A DNA stretch of 64,000 nucleotides from Paenibacillus pedocola (GCF_031599675.1 NZ_CP134223.1:1736001-1800000); one strand, 5' to 3'; counted from the first letter of the stretch, positions 1 to 9,463 are shown. Numbers and translations: made by a program. Notes: generated by a model from the letters alone, not told the origin.

Positions 1-846
1 ATGTTTACGATCATTGATGAGGTTGTGGATGATTCCGCGAACCGGCTGTTTTTCTACAATCGCTTAATGGAAAGTAACTGGACCCGCTTTGGTGGTTTTA
101 CCCTGGGATATCTGTCAAATAAAAAACAACTGATTGACAGTTTACATGAACAAAAAATTGCTGTAATGGGGCAAATGGCAGCCGGCATGGCACATGAAAT
201 CCGTAATCCGCTGGCTTCAATTAAAGGATTTGCCCAGCTTGTTAATAACAGGCTGGCTGAACCTGAGATCAAGGCCAAAGAATTGCGTACATACATGGAC
301 ATAACGATTAAAGAGATTGATACACTGAACGGATTAGTAACGGACTTTCTGCTACTGTCCCGAAAAGGGGATAGTAAGAAGGATAGTGGTGTAGTATTTA
401 ATGTTATAGAGGTTATACATAGAGTGAATAACATTGTGAATCAGCTCATTCTTAGTGACGATATTGTTCTTTCAGTGGATTATACCGCAGAAACGGTACT
501 AACGTTTGGAAGTGCTTCTCAACTGGAGCAGGTGTTCCTGAATATTTTGAAAAATAGTATTGATTCCTTCACAGCATGCAAAGGGAGAATACAGATTACG
601 ATCACGACCGCGGCTGAGACAAACAAAATTATCCTGCTCTTTAAAGATAACGGGGAAGGAATTCTGCCCGAGAAACTAAAGCGGATATTCGATCCTTTCT
701 TTACTACTAAGCCCAAAGGGACAGGGATCGGCTTATCGATCTGTAAACAGTTAATCGAAATGTATGGAGGGCAAATTAAGGTGGATTCAGAGTTGCAGGT
801 GGGAACCACTGTGAGCGTTACTTTGCCTTGGGTATGCGATAAATAA
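1..846 (+). CDS. Sensor histidine kinase, C-terminal part (5' truncated by window edge)
   Basis: Catalytic half of a sensor histidine kinase that would autophosphorylate and pass phosphate to a response regulator or sporulation relay. The visible 281 residues contain a HisKA helix with the phospho-acceptor His near residue 65 (AHEIRNPL), an N-box (NILKNSID), a G1 box (DNGEGI), an F-box with DPFFTTK, and a G2 box (GTGIGLSI). This arrangement is typical of the KinB/KinE-like sporulation kinase class in Bacillales, but assignment to sporulation is inference. The window starts inside the gene: the ATG at base 1 has no visible ribosome site, and an N-terminal sensor or membrane part is presumably upstream. 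A strong hairpin follows the stop codon, so this is the last gene of its transcript. Confidence 0.85.
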   Translation: MFTIIDEVVDDSANRLFFYNRLMESNWTRFGGFTLGYLSNKKQLIDSLHEQKIAVMGQMAAGMAHEIRNPLASIKGFAQLVNNRLAEPEIKAKELRTYMDITIKEIDTLNGLVTDFLLLSRKGDSKKDSGVVFNVIEVIHRVNNIVNQLILSDDIVLSVDYTAETVLTFGSASQLEQVFLNILKNSIDSFTACKGRIQITITTAAETNKIILLFKDNGEGILPEKLKRIFDPFFTTKPKGTGIGLSICKQLIEMYGGQIKVDSELQVGTTVSVTLPWVCDK

Positions 847-866
847 AATGCTGTTAGGAATGACAA

Positions 867-909
867 ACAGGGATGTCCTCAGCCGCTAGCGGGCTGGAGA
901 CATCCCTGT
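867..909. terminator. Intrinsic terminator between convergent genes
   Basis: Inverted repeat ACAGGGATGTC (867-877) and GACATCCCTGT (899-909) lies between the convergent histidine kinase and carboxypeptidase genes. It probably ends transcription from both sides. T-rich stretches are weak, so efficiency is uncertain. Confidence 0.65.
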
Positions 910-938
910 TCACATTTACTTGCAATTATGCATTCGGT

Positions 939-3900
939 TTATGGCAGGCTGAGGATGTTGCTGATAATGACAGCGGCTTGGGCACGGTTTGCAATACCCT
1001 TTGGCACAAACGTGCTGTCTGTCATGCCCTTCACAATTCCTTCCTGCGTAAGCAGGGCTACCGCGTTTTTACCGTAGGAAGCAATACTCGATTTGTCCTT
1101 GAAGTTCGCCAGTATCGCATCCGTATCGGTAACCGATTTTCCTTTGAACTTCGTCAGGGCATTCGCCGCGATGATCGCCATCTCTTCCCGGGTGATAGAG
1201 CGGCCGGGTTCGAACCTGCCGCCGCCTACACCGCTCACCAGACCATTCTGGACACCGGCAGCAATATAGCTGTAGGCCCAGTCAGCGGTTGACACATCAC
1301 TGAAGTTAGCCGCTGCATTCTCTAGCGGCAGGTTAAAGGCACGGACGATCATGGTGATGAATTCGGCACGGGTCACTTCTTTAAGCGGAGCGAACGAGTT
1401 GCCGCCCACACCCTGAAGGATGCCTTTAGCGGTTAATTCTTTGATAGCCGATGCGGCCCATGCTACATTGCCAAGATCGGTGAAGCTTACCGCCGGAGCT
1501 GGTGTAGCTGACGGCTGTGGTGAAGCCGGAGCCGGTGTTGCCGTTGGTGCCGGTGTTGCGGTTGGAACAGGTACACTTGTACCTGGAGTAGCCGCCGGTT
1601 CCGGCTCAAGCACACCGTTATCCATGCCGTCTGCTTCTGTAGCTGCCGGAGCGGAGGCATAGATTGCATTTGCCAGTAACCGGAACTGGTTCTGCGGGTG
1701 GTATTTATTGAGCAAATCGTTAGCGAACAAGGTCACATGGATGTTATCCGTCTGATAATTCAGGGCCAGTACCTGACCTTTAGCAGCATCGCTATTCGGC
1801 CACCAGCCGGCTTTGAAGAAATCTTCGCCCGTTCCGTATTCCGCCAGTACTTCAGCGCCTTGCGGAACAGCCGTGATATAAGCAGCAGAAACAGTATACA
1901 GGTATTCATTGTCTGCATAAGGAGCCGTTATGACGCTGTCCTGTGAGACATTCGCCTGGAACAAGCCTTCATGTGCTGCAGCTCTATTCGCCTGATTCAC
2001 CGGATTGGCATAGTCGAGGCCCGGTAAGATATTCAGGGATTTGATGCTGCTCAGCATCGTGCGTCCATATCCGATGAACGGTTTACCGCTGGCAATCAGG
2101 CTCGTGCCTGCATTGACCAGCACGTCTGCCGCAGCCGTATCGGTAGTCACTTTAAATCCAAGATCGGCTAAGATGAAGGATGGTGCTCCGGCAATGCCTA
2201 CATTCGCCGGCTTGAGCAGCTTGCCGGTCTTGTCTCCCGTAGTGCTGAAAGGCACGAGGTCTAGCAAGTATTTGGAAGCTACTGTTCTCAGATTGGATCT
2301 GGAGACCAGGAAGCTGCCTTTTTCATATCCGGCTCCATCATTGGAGAGCAGGGTTACCGCTTTGTGGTTCGCAAGCAATTCGTTAACCGCTTTGATTGCA
2401 TCGTTGTTGCTGTTGCGGATGACGTAATTTTGCGCAAAAGGATACTGATCAAGGCTAGTTGTCGGAATGACGACGCTGCTAACCTGCTGGGTCTTGCCAG
2501 TGAAGGCACCGGTGCTCCGGCTGATGTAGCGGTCGAATCCGCGCATATCCGCAAAATTCTGTACGGTGTCGGAATACATCGCATCAAAGTCAGAGACATC
2601 CAGGCCGTCGTACAGAACCAGGTTGGCATAACCACGTTTGGCCTGATGCATGTTCACCACATAGGTGCCGGTTGGATATGTGACTCCATCCACGCTTACC
2701 GGTGTGGTTGTCTGCTCTACCTTCACTCCGTTACGAAGCAGGTACTGCACCATTTTGTACGTTTCCAGCTCGTTCTTTTGCAGAGCTTTGGCTACCGGAA
2801 GCACATAATACTCAGGGAAGAAGTTCGTGTCCGAAGTCTCACGCTCACGGCCGATGGATTCATATTTGGCATTTACCAGATACGGATCAACCTCTTTGTG
2901 GTCTTCATTATTGATGCCGCGTTTGAAAATTTCCAGCTGATTCAGGAACAGCTCTTCTTTATTGTTCTGCACATAGCTGGTGGCAGCCAGTGTTGCATAG
3001 TAGAAGGCATCGAGGGAATCTTCATTCAGCTCCGGTACCTCTATGGTATGTCCAAGGGCACCCTGGTGCATCGCATAGACAGCGGTGTAGGCCGGGGAAG
3101 CATCATCCCATCCGGTGGCATTTCCGTAAGGATTAGCATAAGCCGGGTCATTCTTTAATTTCTCGGCTTCCAGATAAGGAATGTGGTATGCATCATATTT
3201 GGTATTGGCGATCCCGGCATTCCCCATGGCTGTAGCCTGTTCAAGCATATTGTCCATAACCAGATCGTATTCGATGTTCGGATCATGCGGCGGTGTACAA
3301 GGCTCGATCAGGAATCCGCTCACGAAACCGTGCATATCCAGGAAGCTCAGCGGTGTCCACTTGGCAATTTGTGCTGTGACAGCCTGTGTCTCCGGTTGTG
3401 TCTGGTAGGAGTTGTCGCGGTTCGGGTCCAGCAGCGTTGAAGTCGCACGTGTGTTCAGCGCACGTCCATCCGGATTCTCCACATAATCCAGCAGGAAAAT
3501 CACATTGTCCAGCGCCTTGTCGATGTCCAGTGCTACCGGAACCACGTTACCGTTCGCATCGGTCGTATCATAGTTGACGATTTTCTGGGTCATCAGTGTA
3601 TCCAAAAACTTAATAATAACATCTACGCCATTGGCTTCATCTGCATGGATATTGTTCAGCCAAATCGGAACTTTATAATCCTGCAACTGGCCGTTTTTGA
3701 TCATCTCCTGCAATGCAGCAGGGTCGTTGTTCATCAGCGGCAGTGTTTCATTCAGATATTGGTCTACGGATGCCTTGTCCTTAGCGACGATGGAGAAGTG
3801 GATCGCCCGTCCCTGCGTGGACGTACCGATCTGCTGATATTCTACATAACGGCCGTATTTATTGTTGCTGTCAGCCGTAATTCTATCAATTGCCGGTTTG

Positions 3901-4505
3901 ATTTCATCATATGTATGATAGGTATCATACGGGTTCAGCTTCACTTGCTGCTGTGCCAGCACCTCGCCGGCAGGAGTGGTTGCTGTCAGGTTGTATACCC
4001 CGGCAAGCTTGACATATTCGGCCCGGATGCCGCTTAGGGACAGATTGGAGCCGAAAGGCATATCGAAGTATACCAGAGCGGTCACCGTTGCAGGTGAGAC
4101 AGGCTCATAGGTTACTTTTACGAATGGGTCTCCCGTATATGCTCTAACATTAGAAGCATTATTCCATTTTTTCCACTCTGCCAGCGGCTTCATCTCTTCC
4201 GACGTTCTGCCGAAATTCCAGGTAAGCTGGTCTGCTGTGACACCTTCGGGAAGGGTCAGCGTAACCGGAAGAGTTCTGGCTTTAGTCATCGAGGCCTGGT
4301 AGACTTCTGCCGATACGGTAGGTGCAGGGGTTTGATAGACTTCTGAGGCAACCGTAGCGGAAACGCCGGAGCCGGTTGATGCCGGTGCAGTCAGAACCTG
4401 AGTCTGAACTTCAGTGACAGCTTCACCCGCATAGGCTGCCGGAAGGATTCCGGATAACGTCAGGGTTAATGCAATGAATAAGGATAATAATTTCTTGGAC
4501 ATCAT
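939..4505 (-). CDS. Secreted M14 zinc carboxypeptidase with three SLH domains
   Basis: A 1188-residue cell-surface metallopeptidase. Residues 1-26 form a signal peptide ending in AAYA. The M14 domain (about 190-500) shows the zinc ligands His287 and Glu290 (HADE), the NPDG-R substrate-binding segment near 344, an NRD element near 362, a third ligand His392 (DMHG) and the catalytic Glu489 in TIEVPE. Middle residues to about 970 are of unknown fold. A Pro/Thr/Ala-rich linker follows, and residues from about 1004 contain three SLH repeats that would hold the enzyme on secondary cell-wall polymer. The ATG at 4505 is followed at once by a second ATG; GGGAGG at 4508-4513 (complement) supports either. 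It is monocistronic and converges on the histidine kinase. The target peptide is not predictable; a role in peptide scavenging or wall turnover is inference. Confidence 0.88.
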   Translation of the reverse strand: MMSKKLLSLFIALTLTLSGILPAAYAGEAVTEVQTQVLTAPASTGSGVSATVASEVYQTPAPTVSAEVYQASMTKARTLPVTLTLPEGVTADQLTWNFGRTSEEMKPLAEWKKWNNASNVRAYTGDPFVKVTYEPVSPATVTALVYFDMPFGSNLSLSGIRAEYVKLAGVYNLTATTPAGEVLAQQQVKLNPYDTYHTYDEIKPAIDRITADSNNKYGRYVEYQQIGTSTQGRAIHFSIVAKDKASVDQYLNETLPLMNNDPAALQEMIKNGQLQDYKVPIWLNNIHADEANGVDVIIKFLDTLMTQKIVNYDTTDANGNVVPVALDIDKALDNVIFLLDYVENPDGRALNTRATSTLLDPNRDNSYQTQPETQAVTAQIAKWTPLSFLDMHGFVSGFLIEPCTPPHDPNIEYDLVMDNMLEQATAMGNAGIANTKYDAYHIPYLEAEKLKNDPAYANPYGNATGWDDASPAYTAVYAMHQGALGHTIEVPELNEDSLDAFYYATLAATSYVQNNKEELFLNQLEIFKRGINNEDHKEVDPYLVNAKYESIGRERETSDTNFFPEYYVLPVAKALQKNELETYKMVQYLLRNGVKVEQTTTPVSVDGVTYPTGTYVVNMHQAKRGYANLVLYDGLDVSDFDAMYSDTVQNFADMRGFDRYISRSTGAFTGKTQQVSSVVIPTTSLDQYPFAQNYVIRNSNNDAIKAVNELLANHKAVTLLSNDGAGYEKGSFLVSRSNLRTVASKYLLDLVPFSTTGDKTGKLLKPANVGIAGAPSFILADLGFKVTTDTAAADVLVNAGTSLIASGKPFIGYGRTMLSSIKSLNILPGLDYANPVNQANRAAAHEGLFQANVSQDSVITAPYADNEYLYTVSAAYITAVPQGAEVLAEYGTGEDFFKAGWWPNSDAAKGQVLALNYQTDNIHVTLFANDLLNKYHPQNQFRLLANAIYASAPAATEADGMDNGVLEPEPAATPGTSVPVPTATPAPTATPAPASPQPSATPAPAVSFTDLGNVAWAASAIKELTAKGILQGVGGNSFAPLKEVTRAEFITMIVRAFNLPLENAAANFSDVSTADWAYSYIAAGVQNGLVSGVGGGRFEPGRSITREEMAIIAANALTKFKGKSVTDTDAILANFKDKSSIASYGKNAVALLTQEGIVKGMTDSTFVPKGIANRAQAAVIISNILSLP

Positions 4506-4959
4506 TTACCTCCCAGTGTTTCTCTCTATTTATAGGTTTGCTGGTACTACGGACAACAGTGTCTGCAAGTTTATGCATCCCTCCAGTCAGATTCGCACGG
4601 TAATGTTCCCATGAATATGTCATATTCACATCACGTGTAACGAATTAATATACATTAAATATTTTTATTATACATTTGAATTAATATAATATAGCATTTT
4701 ATTTAAAAGCGAAAGCTTTTTTCATAGAATAGATTCAAAAAAAATTTCCCGCAAAAGAACGAAACCCTAAATCCAATGACCCAAGTAAAACCAGCCTTCG
4801 GCTAACAGGACCGTTACTATAGATTCATTTTCAGAATGCCAAAATAATAAATTCTTCCAATCTGCCGTAATAGTCTATAGAATACTCTCCATAGAAGGAT
4901 AACTATCTCGAGCCAGAAGGACTCTGTAACCAAGGGATGAAAGAGGAGTTGGTTCCATT
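4506..4959. other. Divergent AT-rich intergenic region
   Basis: Holds the start signals of the carboxypeptidase (minus) and HD-GYP-like (plus) genes. GGGAGG at 4508-4513 (complement) and AGAGGAG just before 4960 are the ribosome sites. An A/T-rich tract at 4640-4750 probably contains the promoters, but no convincing -35/-10 pair was fixed. A small hairpin-prone patch near 4793-4815 (AGCCTTCGGCT followed by TAACAGGACCGTTA) is the only structured part. No gene was seen. Confidence 0.5.
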
Positions 4960-6033
4960 ATGTCGATCATTGAATACGACAATTTTATTGGAAAACGTTT
5001 GGGAAGCCATATTTATGCAGACAATGGAATATTGTTAATTTCGAAGGACACGATTCTTCGAAAGAACCACATCGAAAAGTTAGCAAATTTCAAGATTCAG
5101 CTGGGCAGTGTAGAGGCAGCCGTCGAAGGCTATGTAGAGGAAGTAGCGGAACGGCCGGATGTTCCTGTATTGCCTCGTTCTGCAGCCGCCGCGGAATCCC
5201 GCGCCAAAGTGAAACGGACTGAAATGCATCTGCAAGAAATAGACAAGCTTGTACGGAACAACGGCACCGTTCCTATGGAGGATGTTGAAGAAAAAATACT
5301 TCCCTTTATAAAAGACACAGCGAAGAGATATAACTTATTCCAGGTATTCTCCGAGCTTAAAGACCAGGGGGATTACCGCTACAAGCAAAGCATCGGAGTT
5401 GCGGTCATCGCCACATCGCTTGGCAAACGACTCAAGCTGGATGAAGAGGAACTGAGTCTTCTGACCCTCGCGGCCTGTGTTTATGATATTGGCACGGTTA
5501 AGCTGCCTTCTTCCTTAATGAATAAACCGGGAAGGTTTGAAAAGCATGAACAAGAAATCATGAAGCAGCATACCATTCTTGGTCACGAACTGCTGGCAGG
5601 CTCGGATGTAGATCCGCGTGTTGCCTTAGTCGCCTTACAGCACCATGAAAGGGAAGACGGCAGCGGGTACCCGTATGGAATAAAGGGCGATCAAATCGAC
5701 CGGCTGAGTAAAATTGTCACCTTGGCAGATATATATATGGCGATGATCTCAGACCGGCCGCACAGACCCGCATTTACTTTTTTCGAAGTCATCAATGAAA
5801 TTCATAAAGGAATTATACATAACCGTTTTGACTCTACGATTGGCATGACGTTTCTTGATTCGCTGCTTGCGAATCAAGTCGGTTGCGAGGTCAATTTATC
5901 GGACGGACGCAAGGGGAAGATTCTGCTTACGAACGTGAATTATCCCACAAAACCTCTGATTGCAGTTGATAATAACGAGTTTATTGATCTTAGTAAAACG
6001 AATGACCTCCACATCATGGATGTCATTGGATAA
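4960..6033 (+). CDS. HD-GYP-like protein with altered metal-binding residues
   Basis: A 357-residue soluble protein of the HD-GYP family, whose active members hydrolyse cyclic di-GMP. Residues 1-60 match the small N-terminal domain often found before HD-GYP in Bacillales. The HD-GYP core runs from about 120 to 310. HHE (228-230), DGSGYP (233-238), His204 and Asp257 are kept. The hallmark HD pair reads Tyr175-Asp176, the Lys after HDIG is Thr179, and the usual His of the first helix is Gln143. In active enzymes both lost His residues contact the metal centre, so this copy may be a weak enzyme, a mono-metal variant or a ligand sensor. A good ribosome site precedes the ATG. The alkylation-repair gene begins 26 bases downstream, suggesting an operon. 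Confidence 0.8.
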   Translation: MSIIEYDNFIGKRLGSHIYADNGILLISKDTILRKNHIEKLANFKIQLGSVEAAVEGYVEEVAERPDVPVLPRSAAAAESRAKVKRTEMHLQEIDKLVRNNGTVPMEDVEEKILPFIKDTAKRYNLFQVFSELKDQGDYRYKQSIGVAVIATSLGKRLKLDEEELSLLTLAACVYDIGTVKLPSSLMNKPGRFEKHEQEIMKQHTILGHELLAGSDVDPRVALVALQHHEREDGSGYPYGIKGDQIDRLSKIVTLADIYMAMISDRPHRPAFTFFEVINEIHKGIIHNRFDSTIGMTFLDSLLANQVGCEVNLSDGRKGKILLTNVNYPTKPLIAVDNNEFIDLSKTNDLHIMDVIG

Positions 6034-6059
6034 GAAGATCCCGAAGGAAGTGTGCAACT

Positions 6060-6767
6060 ATGAATCTAGAGTCGGTCATGCAGGAGCTGGAAGCGCTCGG
6101 CAAGGAACGAACCAAGCAAATATACCTGTCGAATGGCGCACACGAACCGCTGTTTGGTGTGGCTACCGGCGCAATGAAGCCGATCTTCAAGAAAACCAAA
6201 ATAAATCAGCCTTTGGCTGAGCAGCTATACGCCACGGGAAACTATGACGCTATGTATTTTGCCGGCATCATCGCCGACCCGAATGCGATGACGGAAGCCG
6301 ATTATGACCGGTGGATGGACGGGGCATATTTTTATATGGTGTCTGATTTTGTGGTGGCGGTAACCTTGGCTGAAGCGGATATTGCGCAGCAGGTGGCCGA
6401 TAAGTGGATCGCGAGCGGCGAGGAGCTGCGGATGTCAGCGGGCTGGAGCTGTTACTGCTGGCTGCTCGGCAGCCGGAAGGATCACGAATTCTCTGAGCCC
6501 AAACTTGCCGGTATGCTGGAGACTGTGGAAAATACGATCCGGGATGCTCCGGAACGCGCCCAATACGCAATGAACAACTTTGTATACACAGTGGCGGTAT
6601 CTTATCTGCCCCTTCATGATCAGGCGTGTGAGACAGCAAGGAGCATAGGTCCGGTAGAAGTCAATACGGATAAGCCCCGCAGCAAATCTATTAACGCCTA
6701 CGACAATATTCAAAAGGCCGTTGATAAAGGACGGATTGGTTTTAAACGCAAGCATGTACGATGCTGA
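6060..6767 (+). CDS. DNA alkylation repair protein (AlkD-like)
   Basis: A 235-residue all-helical protein matching the DNA alkylation repair (HEAT-like repeat) family, which removes alkylated purines by wrapping around DNA. Recognisable family features include a helical start, the MDGAYFYMVSDFVV segment near 85, the WSCYCWLLGSRKD helix near 125-140, and a basic C-terminal tail. It starts 26 bases after the HD-GYP-like gene with AAGGAAG upstream. A terminator hairpin follows at 6775-6808, so the two genes probably form a bicistron. Whether glycosylase activity is retained cannot be read here. Confidence 0.75.
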   Translation: MNLESVMQELEALGKERTKQIYLSNGAHEPLFGVATGAMKPIFKKTKINQPLAEQLYATGNYDAMYFAGIIADPNAMTEADYDRWMDGAYFYMVSDFVVAVTLAEADIAQQVADKWIASGEELRMSAGWSCYCWLLGSRKDHEFSEPKLAGMLETVENTIRDAPERAQYAMNNFVYTVAVSYLPLHDQACETARSIGPVEVNTDKPRSKSINAYDNIQKAVDKGRIGFKRKHVRC

Positions 6768-6774
6768 ATGGAGA

Positions 6775-6808
6775 AAGCGACTTGTCTAAGAGATGAGTTG
6801 CTTTTTTT
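6775..6808 (+). terminator. Rho-independent terminator
   Basis: AAGCGACT (6775-6782) pairs with AGTTGCTT (6795-6802), one G-U pair, followed by an uninterrupted T run. It closes the HD-GYP-like/alkylation-repair transcript. Confidence 0.8.
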
Positions 6809-6893
6809 ATGGGGAAGCCAAAGCGGCTTCGTGTCGGCTTGCACGTTCCCGGGGTGAATGTGCCGTTGTTACGGGAAAGTTATAAATTGTTAT

Positions 6894-6922
6894 ATGACAC
6901 ACTTCGTTAGATAAGCTATAAT
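6894..6922 (+). promoter_or_regulatory. SigA-type promoter of the NSS transporter
   Basis: ATGACA (6894-6899), a 17-base spacer and a perfect TATAAT (6917-6922). The predicted start of transcription near 6929 leaves too short a leader for translation from the ATG at 6940 and favours the ATG at 6955. Confidence 0.6.
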
Positions 6923-6954
6923 GAGGTCTAAAAAAGAAAATGGGGCGTCGATTC

Positions 6955-8307
6955 ATGAATAAGGTTAAAGGTGAACAAAGCCTGCTCTCGGAGAAGAAGG
7001 AGCGTTTTTCTTCCAGCGGCTTTATTTTTGCAGCCATCGGCAGCTCGGTGGGTCTGGGAAATATGTGGAAATTCCCTTATATTACAGGGGAAAATGGCGG
7101 TGCAGCGTTCTTCCTGCTCTTCATTGTCTGTCTGGTGCTGATTGGCTTGCCGGTGCTGCTCGCTGAGCTTGCCATCGGACGCAGCGGACGCGGAAGCGCA
7201 GCGACTTCGTTTATCCGGGCCGGAGGCGGTAAAGGCTGGAAGGCTGCCGGAATTCTGCAAGTATTGGCTCCGTTTTTAATTCTCTCTTTTTATGTGATCG
7301 TTGCCGGCTGGACACTCCATTACGCTGTGATTTCCTTCAACGGGCAGCTGTTCAATAACAGTGACTATGCAGGTGAATTCGGTACCTTTATTTCCGGATA
7401 TATGCCGATTGTCTGGCAGGGTATAGCCATGCTGATTACAGCAGGGGTAGTTATTCTCGGGGTATCCGGCGGGATTGAGAAATTCAACAAGGTACTGATT
7501 CCCGGTCTGGTGGTTCTGCTTATTGTGCTTATGATTCGTGCTGTAACCTTGCCGGGTGCCTCCGAAGGGGTATCCTTCTTCCTTAAACCGGACTTCTCGG
7601 TACTGACAGCGGAATCGGCTTTGGTCGCTTTGGGACATGCCTTCTTCTCCTTGTCGCTCGGGATGGGGATATTGCTGACCTACGGCTCTTATGTGGATAA
7701 AAAACAGTCGCTGGGATCGGCTGCGTTTGCCATCGGCGGCGGAGATTTACTCTATGCGTTAATCGCTGGACTGATTATTTTCCCGACAACGTTCTCGTTT
7801 GGCATTGCCCCCGATCAAGGGCCTTCGCTGATCTTTATCGCGCTGCCGGCCGCTTTCTCAGCCATGCCTTTTGGCGGATTCTTCGGCGGTTTGTTCTTCA
7901 TCCTGCTGGCGATAGCAGCCCTGACTTCAGCAGTATCCCTGCTTGAGGTTCCTGTATCCTTCGCGATGGAGCGCTGGAACTGGAGCCGTCAACGTTCGGT
8001 CTGGGTCCTGTCACTGGCCTGTTTCCTGCTTGGTATTCCTTCAGCGCTATCGCTCGGAATGTTCCCTGAGCTTTCGTTCGGAGGCAAAGCCCTGTTTGAC
8101 TGGATGGATTTCATTACCTCCAATATTATGCTGCCGCTTGGCGGTCTGCTGATTACTGTTTTTGCCGGGTACTTCTGGAAAGGTGCGGCAGAAGCGGCTG
8201 GGCTTAAGTCCCGCTGGTTCCGCATCTGGCTGTTCATGCTCCGGTATGTTGCACCGGTGCTGGTGTTTCTGGTGCTGCTCCATACGTCAGGGATTATTTC
8301 CTTCTGA
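6955..8307 (+). CDS. Sodium-dependent transporter, NSS/SNF family
   Basis: A 450-residue integral membrane protein of the neurotransmitter:sodium symporter family (YocR/YhdH type in Bacillus). The N-terminus carries the family signature GSSVGLGNMWKFPY around the first unwound membrane helix, followed by about eleven hydrophobic segments with conserved glycines. Bacterial members import amino acids with Na+; the substrate is not readable. An in-frame ATG lies 15 bases upstream at 6940, but the promoter position favours 6955; the ribosome site is weak for both. The gene is monocistronic with its own promoter and a strong terminator at 8327-8356. Confidence 0.88.
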   Translation: MNKVKGEQSLLSEKKERFSSSGFIFAAIGSSVGLGNMWKFPYITGENGGAAFFLLFIVCLVLIGLPVLLAELAIGRSGRGSAATSFIRAGGGKGWKAAGILQVLAPFLILSFYVIVAGWTLHYAVISFNGQLFNNSDYAGEFGTFISGYMPIVWQGIAMLITAGVVILGVSGGIEKFNKVLIPGLVVLLIVLMIRAVTLPGASEGVSFFLKPDFSVLTAESALVALGHAFFSLSLGMGILLTYGSYVDKKQSLGSAAFAIGGGDLLYALIAGLIIFPTTFSFGIAPDQGPSLIFIALPAAFSAMPFGGFFGGLFFILLAIAALTSAVSLLEVPVSFAMERWNWSRQRSVWVLSLACFLLGIPSALSLGMFPELSFGGKALFDWMDFITSNIMLPLGGLLITVFAGYFWKGAAEAAGLKSRWFRIWLFMLRYVAPVLVFLVLLHTSGIISF

Positions 8308-8326
8308 TCAACATTGAATCCTTAGT

Positions 8327-8356
8327 AAGCCACCGGGACTTGTCCCGGTGGCTTTT
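8327..8356 (+). terminator. Rho-independent terminator
   Basis: AAGCCACCGGGAC (8327-8339) pairs perfectly with GTCCCGGTGGCTT (8342-8354), with a very short loop and a T run. It may also serve the convergent AraC-type gene ending at 8373. Confidence 0.85.
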
Positions 8357-8372
8357 TGGTTTATCAAATGGT

Positions 8373-9269
8373 TTATGACAAAAATCCGCTATAAAATAGA
8401 TGCTCCTCTTCAATCTGGATAATGGATTCTTGAGTGTCGTTCTGGATTTGAGCCTGGATCTCCAACCGGTAATTTTTAGGGGAAGAGCCCTTTACCTTTT
8501 TGAACATTTTGGAGAAGAGCAGTGGATCATTGTAGCCTACGGATCGGGAAATATCAGCGATCGAAAGTTCCGCATTCCCCATCATTTCACATGCTTTGTT
8601 AATTCTATAATGAATGAAGTAGTTCTGTATGCTGACCGACATTCGCTCCTTAAATAATGAGCACAAATAGCTTCGGTTAAGTCCAATATATTGGGCAATG
8701 TCCTCAATAGTAATGCTCTGAGGATAATTCATTTCGATAAAGTCTTTTACCTGTTCAACGTAGATTTCTGCCCGGGTCTCTTTAACTTCAGGGGATGCTA
8801 CCGGGCCGTACTCCACGAGCTGCGATAACAATAAATATAGTAACCCTGTCAGTCTGGTTTCCCGGGCTTTATGGAATACTCTTGATTCGTTCATCAACTG
8901 CAAGTAGTGGTAAATCATATCATCTCTATCATACTGAATGATTGGAGATGCTTTGGTTAGCCCGGCTTGCTTGAGGAGCAGTTCCGCCGAGGTTCCGTTA
9001 AAGCCAACCCAGCAATAAGTCCAGGGATCTGCTGTATCGGCTTGATAATAAGTAATAATATCCGGGAAAATTAAGAACCCCTGTCCCTTCTTTAAGGAAT
9101 ATCTTTTTCCCTCGACTTCAAAAACCCCTTGTCCGCTTAAGACATAATGGAGCAGATAATGACTTCTCACCGCTGGACCGAAAAAGTGACCCGGGATACA
9201 TCCCTCAATACCGAATTGAGTAGTATGCAATTCTGCGTGTTGTTTACTGCGTGGTAAATACTCGAGCAC
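8373..9269 (-). CDS. AraC-family transcriptional regulator
   Basis: A 298-residue one-component regulator. The N-terminal half (about 10-150) is a cupin-like AraC ligand-binding domain (HYVLSGQGVFEVEGKRYSLKKGQGFLIFP). The C-terminal hundred residues (about 180-280) hold two HTH motifs ending in the family pattern GYNDPLLFSKMFKKVKGSSPKNYR. It is divergent from the alpha-galactosidase gene, with a 194-base shared region containing a 14-base direct repeat. This makes it the probable sugar-responsive regulator of that gene, an inference from context. Confidence 0.85.
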   Translation of the reverse strand: MLEYLPRSKQHAELHTTQFGIEGCIPGHFFGPAVRSHYLLHYVLSGQGVFEVEGKRYSLKKGQGFLIFPDIITYYQADTADPWTYCWVGFNGTSAELLLKQAGLTKASPIIQYDRDDMIYHYLQLMNESRVFHKARETRLTGLLYLLLSQLVEYGPVASPEVKETRAEIYVEQVKDFIEMNYPQSITIEDIAQYIGLNRSYLCSLFKERMSVSIQNYFIHYRINKACEMMGNAELSIADISRSVGYNDPLLFSKMFKKVKGSSPKNYRLEIQAQIQNDTQESIIQIEEEHLFYSGFLS

Positions 9270-9317
9270 AGTAAGCCTCCTGAGTATAATAATCTAGCAT
9301 TATTATATATTTAGTGA

Positions 9318-9410
9318 GTACCAAGCCATGTACTAGACAGCTTATTTTATATATCATTTCTATAGAACTGACTGCTATATTATATAAGCTTATCAAGTAT
9401 TAAGCCATGT
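9318..9410. promoter_or_regulatory. Paired direct repeat, candidate AraC operator
   Basis: GTACCAAGCCATGT (9318-9331) recurs as GTATTAAGCCATGT (9397-9410), 12 of 14 bases identical. The copies are 79 bases apart in the divergent control region. Two spaced half-sites in the same direction are typical for AraC proteins. Confidence 0.5.
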
Positions 9411-9463
9411 CTAAGTAGCCGGAAAAAATAAACTCTTAATAGCATGAAAGAAGGGGATTTTCA

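Noticed and set aside
2364-3158. Long open frame on the plus strand opposite the M14 carboxypeptidase
   Set aside because: It has no ribosome site, no recognisable domain, and is the antisense shadow of a gene with clear catalytic motifs.
4780-4830. Possible cyclic-di-GMP riboswitch before the HD-GYP-like gene
   Set aside because: The small hairpin lacks the conserved GEMM motifs, and no second helix of the right form was found.
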